Shown piece by piece: positions 1 through 6,263 of a DNA stretch of 8,737 nt. The notes beneath the pieces are model-generated. The model was given only the letters and a program-made list of their open reading frames with translations. It had not been told where the DNA came from and searched no databases. Every line of letters begins with the position of its first letter. The stretch's first letter is position 1. Source of the stretch: Phycisphaerae bacterium (GTDB lineage: Bacteria; Planctomycetota; Phycisphaerae; Tepidisphaerales; Tepidisphaeraceae); assembly GCA_014380825.1 (NCBI GenBank), contig JACMJD010000433.1, forward strand, positions 1-8,737. The letters are read 5' to 3'. Both the position numbers and the translations under genes were made by a program.

Positions 1-729
1 GATGTTCTGGCCGTCTTCGTCATGGTTGTTGCTGTTGCCCTGCTTCATATCACGTGAAGAGCTCGTGGTGGTCACGATCAGGACGTTGTCGTTGCTGCCA
101 CCCAAGTCGCCACCGCCCGTGCCAGGTGCACCGGGGTTCACGTCTGCGGCAACCGCGAACTCAGACGAGATCGAGTTGTTCAGGCGGAAACCAGCGCTGA
201 TGGCGTTGGTGGAGGCGTAGGGGTTCTGGTAGCTGTACGACAGGTTGCGCTGAGCGCCGGTCGTCGTATTCCAGTTCGACCAGTTCAACGCCGTGTTCGC
301 GCCACCGCCGAAGTCCCACTTCTCAGCATTGCTGCTGGGGCAGGTGAACACTTCAGGCGTGATGTCCTGCGTGCGGAGCAGGAGGAACAGAGCGGCGGAC
401 ACGTCATTGAACGACGGGCCGTTCGCGAGGAACGGATCGGAGTTCGTGGCGCCGGTGCCCCACGTGGGGGCGAACGCCGCAAGACTGCCGGCGGCCGTGC
501 TCAGCGCGGTCCGGGGATAGGCACCCTTGTTGTCGTTGCTGTACATCAACAAGGCTTGGCCGAGCTGACGGAGGTTGCTGGCGCACTTCACGCGGTTGGC
601 CGTTTCACGGGCCCGGTTCAGCGACGGCAACAGGATCGAGATCAGCAGCGCAATGATGCCGATAACGACCAGCAATTCGACAAGGGTAAAGCCATATCGG
701 CGACCCTTGTTCGGAGACACTTGCTTCAT
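1..729 (-). CDS. Prepilin-type (pseudopilin) protein with N-terminal methylation motif, 3' end cut off
   Basis: Translating the minus strand from ATG at 729 gives 243 codons open to the window edge. Residues 1-13 are a short basic leader ([13 protein letters not shown]). The type IV prepilin peptidase motif G13/FTLVE18 follows, then a hydrophobic helix (residues 19-35) and the family segment [20 protein letters not shown]. Such proteins are cleaved after the glycine, N-methylated, and built into a pseudopilus or type II-secretion-like structure across the envelope. The middle is rich in Asn, Ser, Thr and Gly. It ends [10 protein letters not shown], which fits the start of the H-X9-DG C-terminal motif common in planctomycete pseudopilins; the final DG would lie just outside. 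The start has a good ribosome site, AAAGGAG, 7 bases upstream. The substrate or structure is unknown; planctomycetes carry many such paralogues. Confidence 0.9.
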   Translation of the reverse strand, partial: MKQVSPNKGRRYGFTLVELLVVIGIIALLISILLPSLNRARETANRVKCASNLRQLGQALLMYSNDNKGAYPRTALSTAAGSLAAFAPTWGTGATNSDPFLANGPSFNDVSAALFLLLRTQDITPEVFTCPSSNAEKWDFGGGANTALNWSNWNTTTGAQRNLSYSYQNPYASTNAISAGFRLNNSISSEFAVAADVNPGAPGTGGGDLGGSNDNVLIVTTTSSSRDMKQGNSNNHDEDGQNI

Positions 730-1047
730 GATGAAGCTCCTTTCAATGCGTCACCCGATTCCGAACCACTAGCGATCGACGTTGAACGATAAGAGATATG
801 AGTGCAACGTTTTGAGACCCGATTGATAGGGACTCGTGATGTCGATCGCGCGGATTCTTCTCAGGTGACAAACTAAACACCACCGGCGAACGCCGCCGAC
901 GGGATTTTCTCAAGGCTAATTACGACCAAACCAACGAACACGCAGGTTGATACGTAATGACGAGGCAGGAAGATCAACTTAAATTCCTCTGATGATCGCT
1001 CGTTGGCGGCAGAGTCGTTCAAACTCCACCGCCTGATGATGCTCTTA

Positions 1048-1075
1048 AGTATGACCAGTTCGGCAAAATAGTCAA
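1048..1075 (-). promoter_or_regulatory. Possible sigma-70-like promoter for the pseudopilin gene
   Basis: On the minus strand TTGACT (1075-1070; 5 of 6 to consensus) is followed after 16 bases by CATACT (1053-1048; 4 of 6 to TATAAT). Transcription would start near 1040 and leave a leader of about 310 bases before the pseudopilin ATG. It is the best hexamer pair I noticed, but the match is modest and planctomycete promoters are poorly characterised. Confidence 0.25.
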
Positions 1076-1103
1076 TATGTTTCTCCTGTGGGGACATGTT
1101 TTT

Positions 1104-1140
1104 CAGGGCGGATTCGCGTCCTGCGTGCCCCGCAGCCCTG
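1104..1140. other. Compact three-way-junction-like inverted repeats downstream of coaD
   Basis: An outer pair CAGGGC (1104-1109) and GCCCTG (1135-1140) encloses two adjacent small hairpins. These are GGA/TCC with loop TTCGCG (1110-1121) and TGCG/CGCA with loop TGCCC (1122-1134). No base is left unpaired at the junction. It begins 22 bases after the coaD stop on the minus strand, so it could protect or end that transcript, but no U-run follows in that direction. A run of T lies beside it on the plus strand, before the stem rather than after it. Chance pairing in GC-rich DNA is quite possible. Confidence 0.25.
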
Positions 1141-1161
1141 TCAGGCACCTGTGCGGTGAAA

Positions 1162-1731
1162 TCACGTCGCCGGGGTGTCTGGCAGCGGAATCATCCTCCC
1201 GGATTTCTGCTTCTTGCGCAGCCGGTGGACGACGTTCGCCGGCAGCACTGCCGCCAGTTGCTTCAGATCGCCGCCCAGCGACACGATTTGCCGAATCAGG
1301 CTGCTGCTGGTCAGGGCATATTGATCGCCGGTCATGATGAACACCGTGTCCACGCCCCCCACCGCGCGGTTGGCCAGGGCGAGCTGGAATTCGTAACGCA
1401 AATCCGAGACGTCGCGGATGCCGCGCAGGATGGCCGTGGCGTGCGACTTCTTCACGAACTCCGCCGTCAGCCCGCCGAAGCTCTGCACGCGCGTGCCGGG
1501 AATATCGCTCAACAGCTCGGCGATCATGTCGACGCGCTCTTCGAGCGTGAACATCTCCCGCTTGTCCGGATTGACGCCCACGCCGACGATCAGCTCGTCG
1601 AAGAGATTCGCCCCGCGACGGATGACGTCCAGATGCCCATTGGTGATCGGATCAAACTGCCCCGGGAAGACCGCCCGCCGGATTTTGCGGCGGTTGCCCG
1701 ACCCATTCACGTTCCTACCCGCCTTGGCCAT
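1162..1731 (-). CDS. coaD: Phosphopantetheine adenylyltransferase
   Basis: CoaD transfers AMP from ATP to 4'-phosphopantetheine, giving dephospho-CoA, the penultimate step of coenzyme A synthesis in the cytoplasm. The 189-residue protein shows the nucleotidyltransferase signature PGQFDPITNGH at residues 23-33 (T/HxGH-type ATP site). It also has the substrate-binding lysine in NPDKREMFTLEER (K57), LRGIRDVSDLRYEFQLALANR-type residues at 102-122 (R104, E114), and SSSLIRQI at 142-149. It is longer than the usual 160 or so residues, with about 17 extra basic residues before the first beta strand and a short C-terminal tail. The ATG at 1731 is supported by GAGGA about 5 bases upstream; a shorter start would lack this. 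All expected catalytic residues are present. It stands alone, divergent from the pgeF operon. Confidence 0.97.
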   Translation of the reverse strand: MAKAGRNVNGSGNRRKIRRAVFPGQFDPITNGHLDVIRRGANLFDELIVGVGVNPDKREMFTLEERVDMIAELLSDIPGTRVQSFGGLTAEFVKKSHATAILRGIRDVSDLRYEFQLALANRAVGGVDTVFIMTGDQYALTSSSLIRQIVSLGGDLKQLAAVLPANVVHRLRKKQKSGRMIPLPDTPAT

Positions 1732-1763
1732 GCGTGTCCTCGCTCGGAATGCCCCGGGAGCGA

Positions 1764-1769
1764 ATCATA
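1764..1769 (-). promoter_or_regulatory. coaD: Possible -10 box for coaD
   Basis: On the minus strand TATGAT matches the -10 consensus at 5 of 6 positions and lies 33 bases before the coaD start, giving a leader of roughly 25 bases. No good TTGACA-like box lies at the right distance upstream, so this is a weak call. Confidence 0.25.
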
Positions 1770-1890
1770 CCGACGGGTCAGCACAGATTCACGTTGGCTT
1801 TGTCTTCGCAAATCGGGATTCGCACAAATCGCAAGGATCGCAGCCAGCCTCGCCCGGCCGAGCTTTAGCTTTGCTTTGCCAGATCGCGTG

Positions 1891-1940
1891 ACCTGTCTCA
1901 ATCTGTATCAATCTGTATCAAAACGTATCATTTTGACTCA
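1891..1940. repeat. Five 10-bp tandem units, consensus near atctgtatca
   Basis: Consecutive units read acctgtctca, atctgtatca, atctgtatca, aaacgtatca and ttttgactca. Two are identical, and all five end in TCA with decay at both edges. The 10-base period places each unit on the same face of the helix, as expected for cooperative binding of a regulator. The array lies in the shared upstream region of coaD (about 160 bases away) and the pgeF operon (about 190 bases away). Which gene it would control cannot be told from the sequence. Confidence 0.6.
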
Positions 1941-2030
1941 TTTTTTACCGCCCCCTCCGACCAACTCGATTGTGAAAGAGCACGCGTTGCAACGACGCGC
2001 ATAAAAGCGTCGCCCCCTACTACTGGGCTT

Positions 2031-2134
2031 GTTGCGCAACTGAAGCGGCTGGCGCGCAGCGCAATTTTCAAAACCGCATTGGAGCGACAAAATCGCTGTT
2101 AAATTCTTTAATTTTCATTTTTTGCGCGTTGCGC
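2031..2134. promoter_or_regulatory. Cluster of TTGCGC/GCGCAA words before pgeF
   Basis: The palindrome GTTGCGCAAC (2031-2040) is followed by GCGCAA (2059-2064), TTGCGC (2122-2127) and TTGCGC (2129-2134). The last two form a direct repeat spaced by 7 bases. The hexamer therefore recurs several times in about 100 bases directly upstream of, and into, the first frame of the operon. It may be an operator, but the word is GC-rich and could recur by chance. Confidence 0.25.
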
Positions 2135-3085
2135 TTTGAAGGATCATTCGGGCAGAGCACCCCGCCGCTGTTGTTTTGCCGCGTCGACGCGGTAACTTCG
2201 CGTTCCGTGTTGCAGCGTCGAACCGGTGATCAGGGCGTCGTGTATTACGCCTCCCCCTTGCTCCAGCGCGCCGGCGTGCCCCACGCCTTCAGCACCCGCA
2301 TCGGCGGCATGAGTAGCGGACCGTTCACTTCGCTGAATCTGGGAAACCCATCCAGCGCTGACGTACGGGACGACGCCGATCACATCGCGCAGAACTACCG
2401 GCGCCTGCACGCCGCGATCGGGTGCGAAAACCGCAAGAGATGCTTCGTCAAACAAGTCCACGGCTGCGCCGTTCTCGACGCCCGGGCGATAGCGGACTAC
2501 CAAGACGGTCAACCCGCCGACGCGCTGACAAGCGACGATCCGACCAAGCTGTTGGCAATCCAAACCGCGGACTGCATCCCGATTCTGTTAGCAACAACCG
2601 ACGGCAAACACGTCGCTGCGATCCACGCCGGCTGGCGCGGCATCATCGCAAACATCATCGCCCACGCCGGTGATGAAGTACTCCGAATCGCCGGATCGCC
2701 CGGGAAAAACCTCATCGCCGCCATCGGACCCTGCATCGGCAAATCACATTTCGAAGTCGGTCCCGAAGTACTCGCTGAATTCGATCGCGCATTTGAACGA
2801 GAGTGTGAAGCGTTGTCACAAGAGAGCGATTGTCATCCAGAGCATGACCCGCGGGCAAAATCATCAGTGTTCGAGCGTCGCCCCGACGGCAAGGGCAATG
2901 TCGATCTCCCCCGCGCTGCGTATCTCCAACTCCTTGGCGCCGGTCTCTCGCCCGATTCGATCGACACCACCGACCGCTGCACATTCCGCGACGCGGATGA
3001 ATTCTTCTCCCACCGCCGCGACCGCGGCGTGACCGGCCGCATGGCCGCGCTGATCGGCGTGCGCGATCCTCAACAACGCACGTGA
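2129..3085 (+). CDS. pgeF: PgeF/YfiH family protein (multicopper-oxidase-like laccase domain; peptidoglycan editing factor)
   Basis: E. coli YfiH (PgeF) prevents muropeptides with L-Ser in place of L-Ala from entering peptidoglycan; other members are described as polyphenol oxidases or purine nucleoside phosphorylases. Family landmarks are all present: FSTRIGGMSSGPFTSLNLG (54-72), KQVHG with H111, TADCIPILL with C149, and IHAGWRG with H166, the expected metal-binding His/Cys/His set. IGPCIGKSHFEVGPEV (199-214) and FFSHRRDRGVTGRMAALIG (292-310) follow. Residues 222-250 are an unusually long, Cys/His- and charge-rich stretch. The start is uncertain. I give the longest frame (TTG) because composition becomes coding-like there, but it lacks a ribosome site. 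GTG at 2207 or at 2240 (weak AGGG upstream) is possible, and 2240 best fits family length. Its stop overlaps the next start by 4 bases (GTGA), making it the first gene of the operon. Confidence 0.92.
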   Translation: MRFEGSFGQSTPPLLFCRVDAVTSRSVLQRRTGDQGVVYYASPLLQRAGVPHAFSTRIGGMSSGPFTSLNLGNPSSADVRDDADHIAQNYRRLHAAIGCENRKRCFVKQVHGCAVLDARAIADYQDGQPADALTSDDPTKLLAIQTADCIPILLATTDGKHVAAIHAGWRGIIANIIAHAGDEVLRIAGSPGKNLIAAIGPCIGKSHFEVGPEVLAEFDRAFERECEALSQESDCHPEHDPRAKSSVFERRPDGKGNVDLPRAAYLQLLGAGLSPDSIDTTDRCTFRDADEFFSHRRDRGVTGRMAALIGVRDPQQRT

Positions 3086-4695
3086 ACGCCAAATCGATTC
3101 ATCGCGGCGAATCGACGCGCACCAGAATCAGTGCGGTGCTGCTGGTCGTGCTCACGCTCATCGTCATGGGCCGCCTGTGCGCGGCGGAGTTCGTGCAGGT
3201 CGACGACCCGCAAACCATCGCGAACAATCCGGCGTTCAATCCGCCGCAGGTTGCGAAGATCGCTGAATATTGGATCAAGCCTGAAGGCAGCCTGTACATA
3301 CCGCTGACGTACAGCGTGTGGGGCGCGCTCGCGTTCATCGCGCGGGTTGCCCAGCCGGATGAATTCGGATCGTTTCTTAACCCATGGGTCTTTCACACCG
3401 CCAACGTCGTGCTGCACTGCATCACGACGTTGATCGTGTTCGCAATCCTGCGCGCGATCGTGAAGAACCGATCGGCCGCGTGGGTCGGCGCGGCCATCTT
3501 TGCGGTGCATCCGGTACAAGTTGAAACGGTCGCGTGGGCATCGGGAACGAAAGATCTGTTGTGCGCGCTCTTCATCTGCGCCGCGGTTCTGGCGTTGCTT
3601 CGATCTCGCGAAAGAAATCGGGGCGTGATTCTGGCGAACGTGTTCACGCTGGCCGCGTGCTTTTCGAAACCAACCGGCATCATCGCACCGGCAGTGCTGT
3701 TGATCATCGACACGCTCGTCTGCGGAACAAACTGGCGGCGATCGCTTCGAACCCTGTGGCCGACGTTCGTGATCGCCGTGGCGTTCGCGATTGTCGGTGT
3801 AATCGTTCAGCCGCCACTGATGACCGAAGTCACACCACTGTGGCAACGGCCGCTGGTCGCGCTCGATGCGCTCAGCTTCTACGTGTGGAAGCTTCTCTGG
3901 CCCGCGAACCTCGGGATCGATTACGGCCGCACGCCCGCCCGCATCATCGCCAGCGGTGCGATCTGGTGGACTTGGATCGTGCCGGTGGCGTTGATCGCAA
4001 TTGTTGTGGCTGCGCGCAACCGATTGATCATCGCGGGGATTTCACTGTTCATCCTAGGCGTCGCACCGGTTCTAGGCCTCGTCCCATTCACCTTTCAGAC
4101 AATCTCGACCGTTGCGGATCACTACATGTATCCAGCCATGCTCGGCGTCGCGCTGCTCGTCGCAACAGCGACGACCACCTTCGAAGCGTGCCTCCAAAAA
4201 AGGTGTCAGGAACCTTTTTCTGGAAAAAGGTTCCTGACACCTTTTTTTGTTGGATGCGTGCTGATGGTATTTCTGTTGATGCGAGCATTTGCGGCGGCCG
4301 GCACGTGGCGGAACAATTCAACGCTGTTTGCCAATGCTCTCGACGTCAATCCGCGCAGCGCGTTCTCGCACACCAACTGGGGCGTCGCGCTCGCGAAGCA
4401 TGGCGACGAATCCGCCGCCCTTGATCATTTCCGACAAGCTGTCGCCGTCGATCCGGATTACGCGTTTGGTCATTCGAACCTCGGCGGCTTCCTGCGTGCG
4501 CGCGGGCAATACACCGGAGCCGCGGCCGAATATCGCGAGTTGTTGCGCGTGTATCGGAAGCAGCGGAACTTTGATCCGGCGCTTGGCGTCAGTCTTCAAC
4601 AGGTGATCGATCAGCTCGAACAACTCGCCGCGCGCCACACAACGCAACCGACGGCGCAGCCCGCGACACAGCCGACGACGCAGGAGGCGCGATGA
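3082..4695 (+). CDS. GT-C-type membrane protein with C-terminal TPR repeats (TMTC-like), paralogue 1
   Basis: A 537-residue membrane protein with about 11-12 hydrophobic helices, the first near residues 15-34 and the last near 388-408. The layout resembles TMTC/PMT-like GT-C glycosyltransferases, which transfer sugar from a lipid-linked donor to proteins on the far side of the membrane. Visible marks are an acidic pair D41-D42 after the first helix (the likely catalytic site by analogy), Y72-IPLTY, HPVQVETVAWASGTKD (143-158), SKPTG (195-199), DYGR (280-283) and VADHYMY (344-350). Two TPRs cover about 426-492, then a TQP-repeat tail from about 520. The two sister genes have W before DD; here it is V. 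Residues 372-389 are encoded by a 52-bp palindrome absent from the sisters. The GTG start lies inside the pgeF stop (GTGA) without its own ribosome site, suggesting coupling. The sugar, donor and target are unknown. Confidence 0.85.
   Translation: MNAKSIHRGESTRTRISAVLLVVLTLIVMGRLCAAEFVQVDDPQTIANNPAFNPPQVAKIAEYWIKPEGSLYIPLTYSVWGALAFIARVAQPDEFGSFLNPWVFHTANVVLHCITTLIVFAILRAIVKNRSAAWVGAAIFAVHPVQVETVAWASGTKDLLCALFICAAVLALLRSRERNRGVILANVFTLAACFSKPTGIIAPAVLLIIDTLVCGTNWRRSLRTLWPTFVIAVAFAIVGVIVQPPLMTEVTPLWQRPLVALDALSFYVWKLLWPANLGIDYGRTPARIIASGAIWWTWIVPVALIAIVVAARNRLIIAGISLFILGVAPVLGLVPFTFQTISTVADHYMYPAMLGVALLVATATTTFEACLQKRCQEPFSGKRFLTPFFVGCVLMVFLLMRAFAAAGTWRNNSTLFANALDVNPRSAFSHTNWGVALAKHGDESAALDHFRQAVAVDPDYAFGHSNLGGFLRARGQYTGAAAEYRELLRVYRKQRNFDPALGVSLQQVIDQLEQLAARHTTQPTAQPATQPTTQEAR
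4196..4247. repeat. 52-bp perfect palindrome inserted in frame in paralogue 1
   Basis: Two 25-base arms (4196-4220 and 4223-4247) are exact reverse complements around the 2-base centre TG. Each arm is itself a near-palindrome: AAAAAGGT and ACCTTTTT flank GTCAGGA. The element encodes residues 372-389 (QKRCQEPFSGKRFLTPFF), in a loop before the last membrane helix. Between VADHYMY and the W(R/K) before the TPRs this protein has 58 residues and each sister has 43. The extra 15 residues therefore match an in-frame insertion of about 45 bases. I recall this core as a recurrent REP-like element, unchecked here. No transposase is nearby. As RNA it would form a very stable hairpin ending in T-runs and might reduce expression of the two downstream genes. 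Confidence 0.95.
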
Positions 4696-6263
4696 CCGCC
4701 TCGCGATCGCGGAAATTCATCGTCGCGATCGTCGCGATCACCTTCGTCGCGTTCTCGCCCGTGCTGCGAAATGGTTTCGTCGCGTGGGACGATCCGCAAT
4801 CGATCATCGATCATCCCGGCATCAACCCGGCCACGCTTCATGCGGTCGTGCGATTCTGGAATCCGCTCGAACCGCTCGCCGGCCTGTACGTGCCGCTGAC
4901 GTACACGACCTGGGCCGTGATCGGCGCATTCGCGCGCGATGCCGCCGGCACGCTGCACGCGTGGCCGTTTCATCTCGTCAGCCTCATCGCGCACTGCGTG
5001 TCGGGCGCGCTCGTGTTTGCGATCCTGCGAAGATTGATCGATCGCGATTGGCCCCCGTTCTTCGGCGCGCTGCTGTTCGCCATTCATCCGTTGCAAGTCG
5101 AGTCCGTCGCCTGGGCTTCGGGCCTGAAAGACGTGCTGGCGGGTTGCCTCGCGCTGGCAGCAATCCATCAGCATCTGCGATCGCGCGTGATCGTCTCGAG
5201 CGTTCTCTTCACGCTCGCGATGCTCGCCAAACCAAGCGCGGCCGCCGCGCTGCCGATCGTCCTGATCGTTGACTTGGTTATTCTGCGTCGCCCTGTGGAC
5301 CGAGTTGCGATCCGGCTCATCCCATGGTTTATCCTCGCGCCGCCGCTGCTGATCATCGCACGATTCGCGCAAACGACGGAGCTGGTCCAACAAGTTTCGT
5401 TGTTGAATCGTCCGCTGGTCGCGATGGACGCAATTGCCTTCTACGTGATGAAGCTAATCGCTCCGTTGCAGCTGGGCACCGATTACGGACGATCCCCCGC
5501 TCGCGTGATCAACGCCGGCGTCGCGCTTCCCATTGTGATCGTTAGCGTCGTCGCCATCGGACTCGCGGCCGGCCGATCGCGCATCCTGATCGCCTCCGCG
5601 CTGATCCTAGTGGCGGGCCTCATCTTTAATCTCGGCCTGGTTCCCTTCCAATTCCAACTCTATTCCACCGTCGCCGATCACTACATGTACCTGGCCATGC
5701 TCGGCCCCGCACTTGCCGTCGCCTGCACGCTCACAAAATTACCGCATCGAGTCAGCCTGCCGATCACCGCTGGCGTCTGTGCGATACTTAGCGCGCTAAG
5801 TATCGAACAGACGCTTGTGTGGCGGGATAGCGTGACGCTGTTTACACATGCGATTGAGGTGAATCCGCGGAGCGCGGGGTCGCACAATAATCTGGGGCGA
5901 GCGCTGGGGGAGCGCGGGGAGCTCGATGGCGCGGCGACGCATTTTGAGGCGGCGCTGGCGATACAATCCGGTACGCCGGCGGCTCATCGGAACCTGGCGG
6001 TCGTACAGTTTCGCCGGGGAAATATGGATGCGGCCATCGAGCAGTTGAAGCGTGCGATTCAGTTGATGGAACAGAATCACGAAGATGTTTCGTCCGATCG
6101 ACGCGACTTGGTCCGCTGGCTTGCCGAGCGCTGGCGCTGGCCGGAAGTGGTCGAGCAACTGGAGCGTGCGCTCGCGCGCGATCCGAACAATCAGGACATC
6201 GCCAGCCTGCTGCACGAAGCTCGACAGCGCGCCAGCGCGACGACCGCACCAAGTTCACCATGA
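4692..6263 (+). CDS. GT-C-type membrane protein with C-terminal TPR repeats (TMTC-like), paralogue 2
   Basis: A 523-residue paralogue of the genes on both sides, with the same order of motifs. These are helix 1 at about 9-25, FVAWDDPQ (D33, D34, the putative catalytic acids facing outside), LYVPLTYTTW (65-74), HPLQVESVAWASGLKD (132-147), AKPSA (179-183), DYGR (264-267), STVADHYMYLAMLGPA (325-340), and a last helix at about 355-376. TPR-like repeats follow at about 394-427, 428-461 and 472-499, with a short Ala/Ser/Thr/Pro tail. The start overlaps the previous stop as ATGA. It has a strong ribosome site, AGGAGG, 4 bases upstream inside the end of paralogue 1, so it can load ribosomes on its own. 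Residues 361-375 are encoded by a 42-bp near-perfect palindrome, after which codon choice shifts from C-ending to G-ending. The function is assigned by fold and motif resemblance only. Confidence 0.87.
   Translation: MTASRSRKFIVAIVAITFVAFSPVLRNGFVAWDDPQSIIDHPGINPATLHAVVRFWNPLEPLAGLYVPLTYTTWAVIGAFARDAAGTLHAWPFHLVSLIAHCVSGALVFAILRRLIDRDWPPFFGALLFAIHPLQVESVAWASGLKDVLAGCLALAAIHQHLRSRVIVSSVLFTLAMLAKPSAAAALPIVLIVDLVILRRPVDRVAIRLIPWFILAPPLLIIARFAQTTELVQQVSLLNRPLVAMDAIAFYVMKLIAPLQLGTDYGRSPARVINAGVALPIVIVSVVAIGLAAGRSRILIASALILVAGLIFNLGLVPFQFQLYSTVADHYMYLAMLGPALAVACTLTKLPHRVSLPITAGVCAILSALSIEQTLVWRDSVTLFTHAIEVNPRSAGSHNNLGRALGERGELDGAATHFEAALAIQSGTPAAHRNLAVVQFRRGNMDAAIEQLKRAIQLMEQNHEDVSSDRRDLVRWLAERWRWPEVVEQLERALARDPNNQDIASLLHEARQRASATTAPSSP
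5773..5814. repeat. 42-bp near-perfect palindrome in paralogue 2
   Basis: Arms 5773-5793 and 5794-5814 meet with no spacer and pair at 20 of 21 positions; the only mismatch is 5781 against 5806. The inner 24 bases (5782-5805) are a perfect palindrome, CGATACTTAGCG and its complement. The segment encodes GVCAILSALSIEQTL-type residues 361-375 at the end of the last membrane helix. Protein length here equals that of paralogue 3, so this is a replacement or converted sequence, not a simple insertion. It shares no sequence with the 4196-4247 palindrome. Confidence 0.9.

Larger units (their letters stand above)
730..1161. other. Intergenic region between coaD and the pseudopilin gene
   Basis: About 430 bases, more AT-rich than the flanking genes. 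It should hold the promoter and leader of the pseudopilin gene and the 3' region of coaD, both on the minus strand. A minus frame at 873-1148 (GTG start, 91 codons) has no recognisable similarity and no ribosome site, so I do not call it. Two possible elements are listed separately: a sigma-70-like hexamer pair at 1048-1075 and a compact foldable segment at 1104-1140. No stem followed by a T-run was found after coaD. Confidence 0.6.
1732..2128. other. Divergent intergenic region between coaD and the pgeF operon
   Basis: About 400 bases with no convincing gene; plus-strand frames here continue from antisense readings of coaD. It must contain the start signals of both coaD (minus) and the operon (plus). 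It is GC-rich near coaD and becomes AT-rich between about 1895 and 1950 and again between 2095 and 2122. It holds the 10-bp-period repeat at 1891-1940, short perfect palindromes CGTTGCAACG (1985-1994) and GTTGCGCAAC (2031-2040), and several TTGCGC/GCGCAA words. No strong -35/-10 pair for the operon was found. Confidence 0.6.

Noticed and set aside
2..792. Plus-strand frames at the left edge
   Set aside because: They lie opposite the pseudopilin gene, whose N-terminal motif and ribosome site are clear.
880..910. GC-rich hairpin CGGC-GAAC-GCCG as a terminator
   Set aside because: The stem is only 4-5 bp and no proper T-run follows in either direction.
873..1148. Minus-strand frame of 91 codons downstream of coaD
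   Set aside because: GTG start without ribosome site, internal ATG at 1097 also without one, AT-richer than the real genes and no recognisable motif; more likely leader and spacer DNA.
1096..2004. Plus-strand frame of 302 codons
   Set aside because: It is antisense to coaD over most of its length, and coaD is certain from its motifs. Its protein is rich in His, Arg and Gln without domain features, as expected of an antisense frame.
3070..3846. Minus-strand frame of 258 codons opposite paralogue 1, and similar long frames opposite paralogues 2 and 3
   Set aside because: They mirror hydrophobic coding sequence as Arg/Asp/His-rich proteins and recur opposite every paralogue, an effect of high GC in the sense frame.
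4636..4690. TQP-like repeats at the end of paralogue 1 as a separate functional repeat
   Set aside because: A short low-complexity tail of a kind common at C-termini; nothing more can be claimed.
4692..4750. Repeated CGCGATC words near the start of paralogue 2
   Set aside because: They follow from the hydrophobic IVAIVAI-like peptide written in the preferred codons; the same words are frequent throughout the window.
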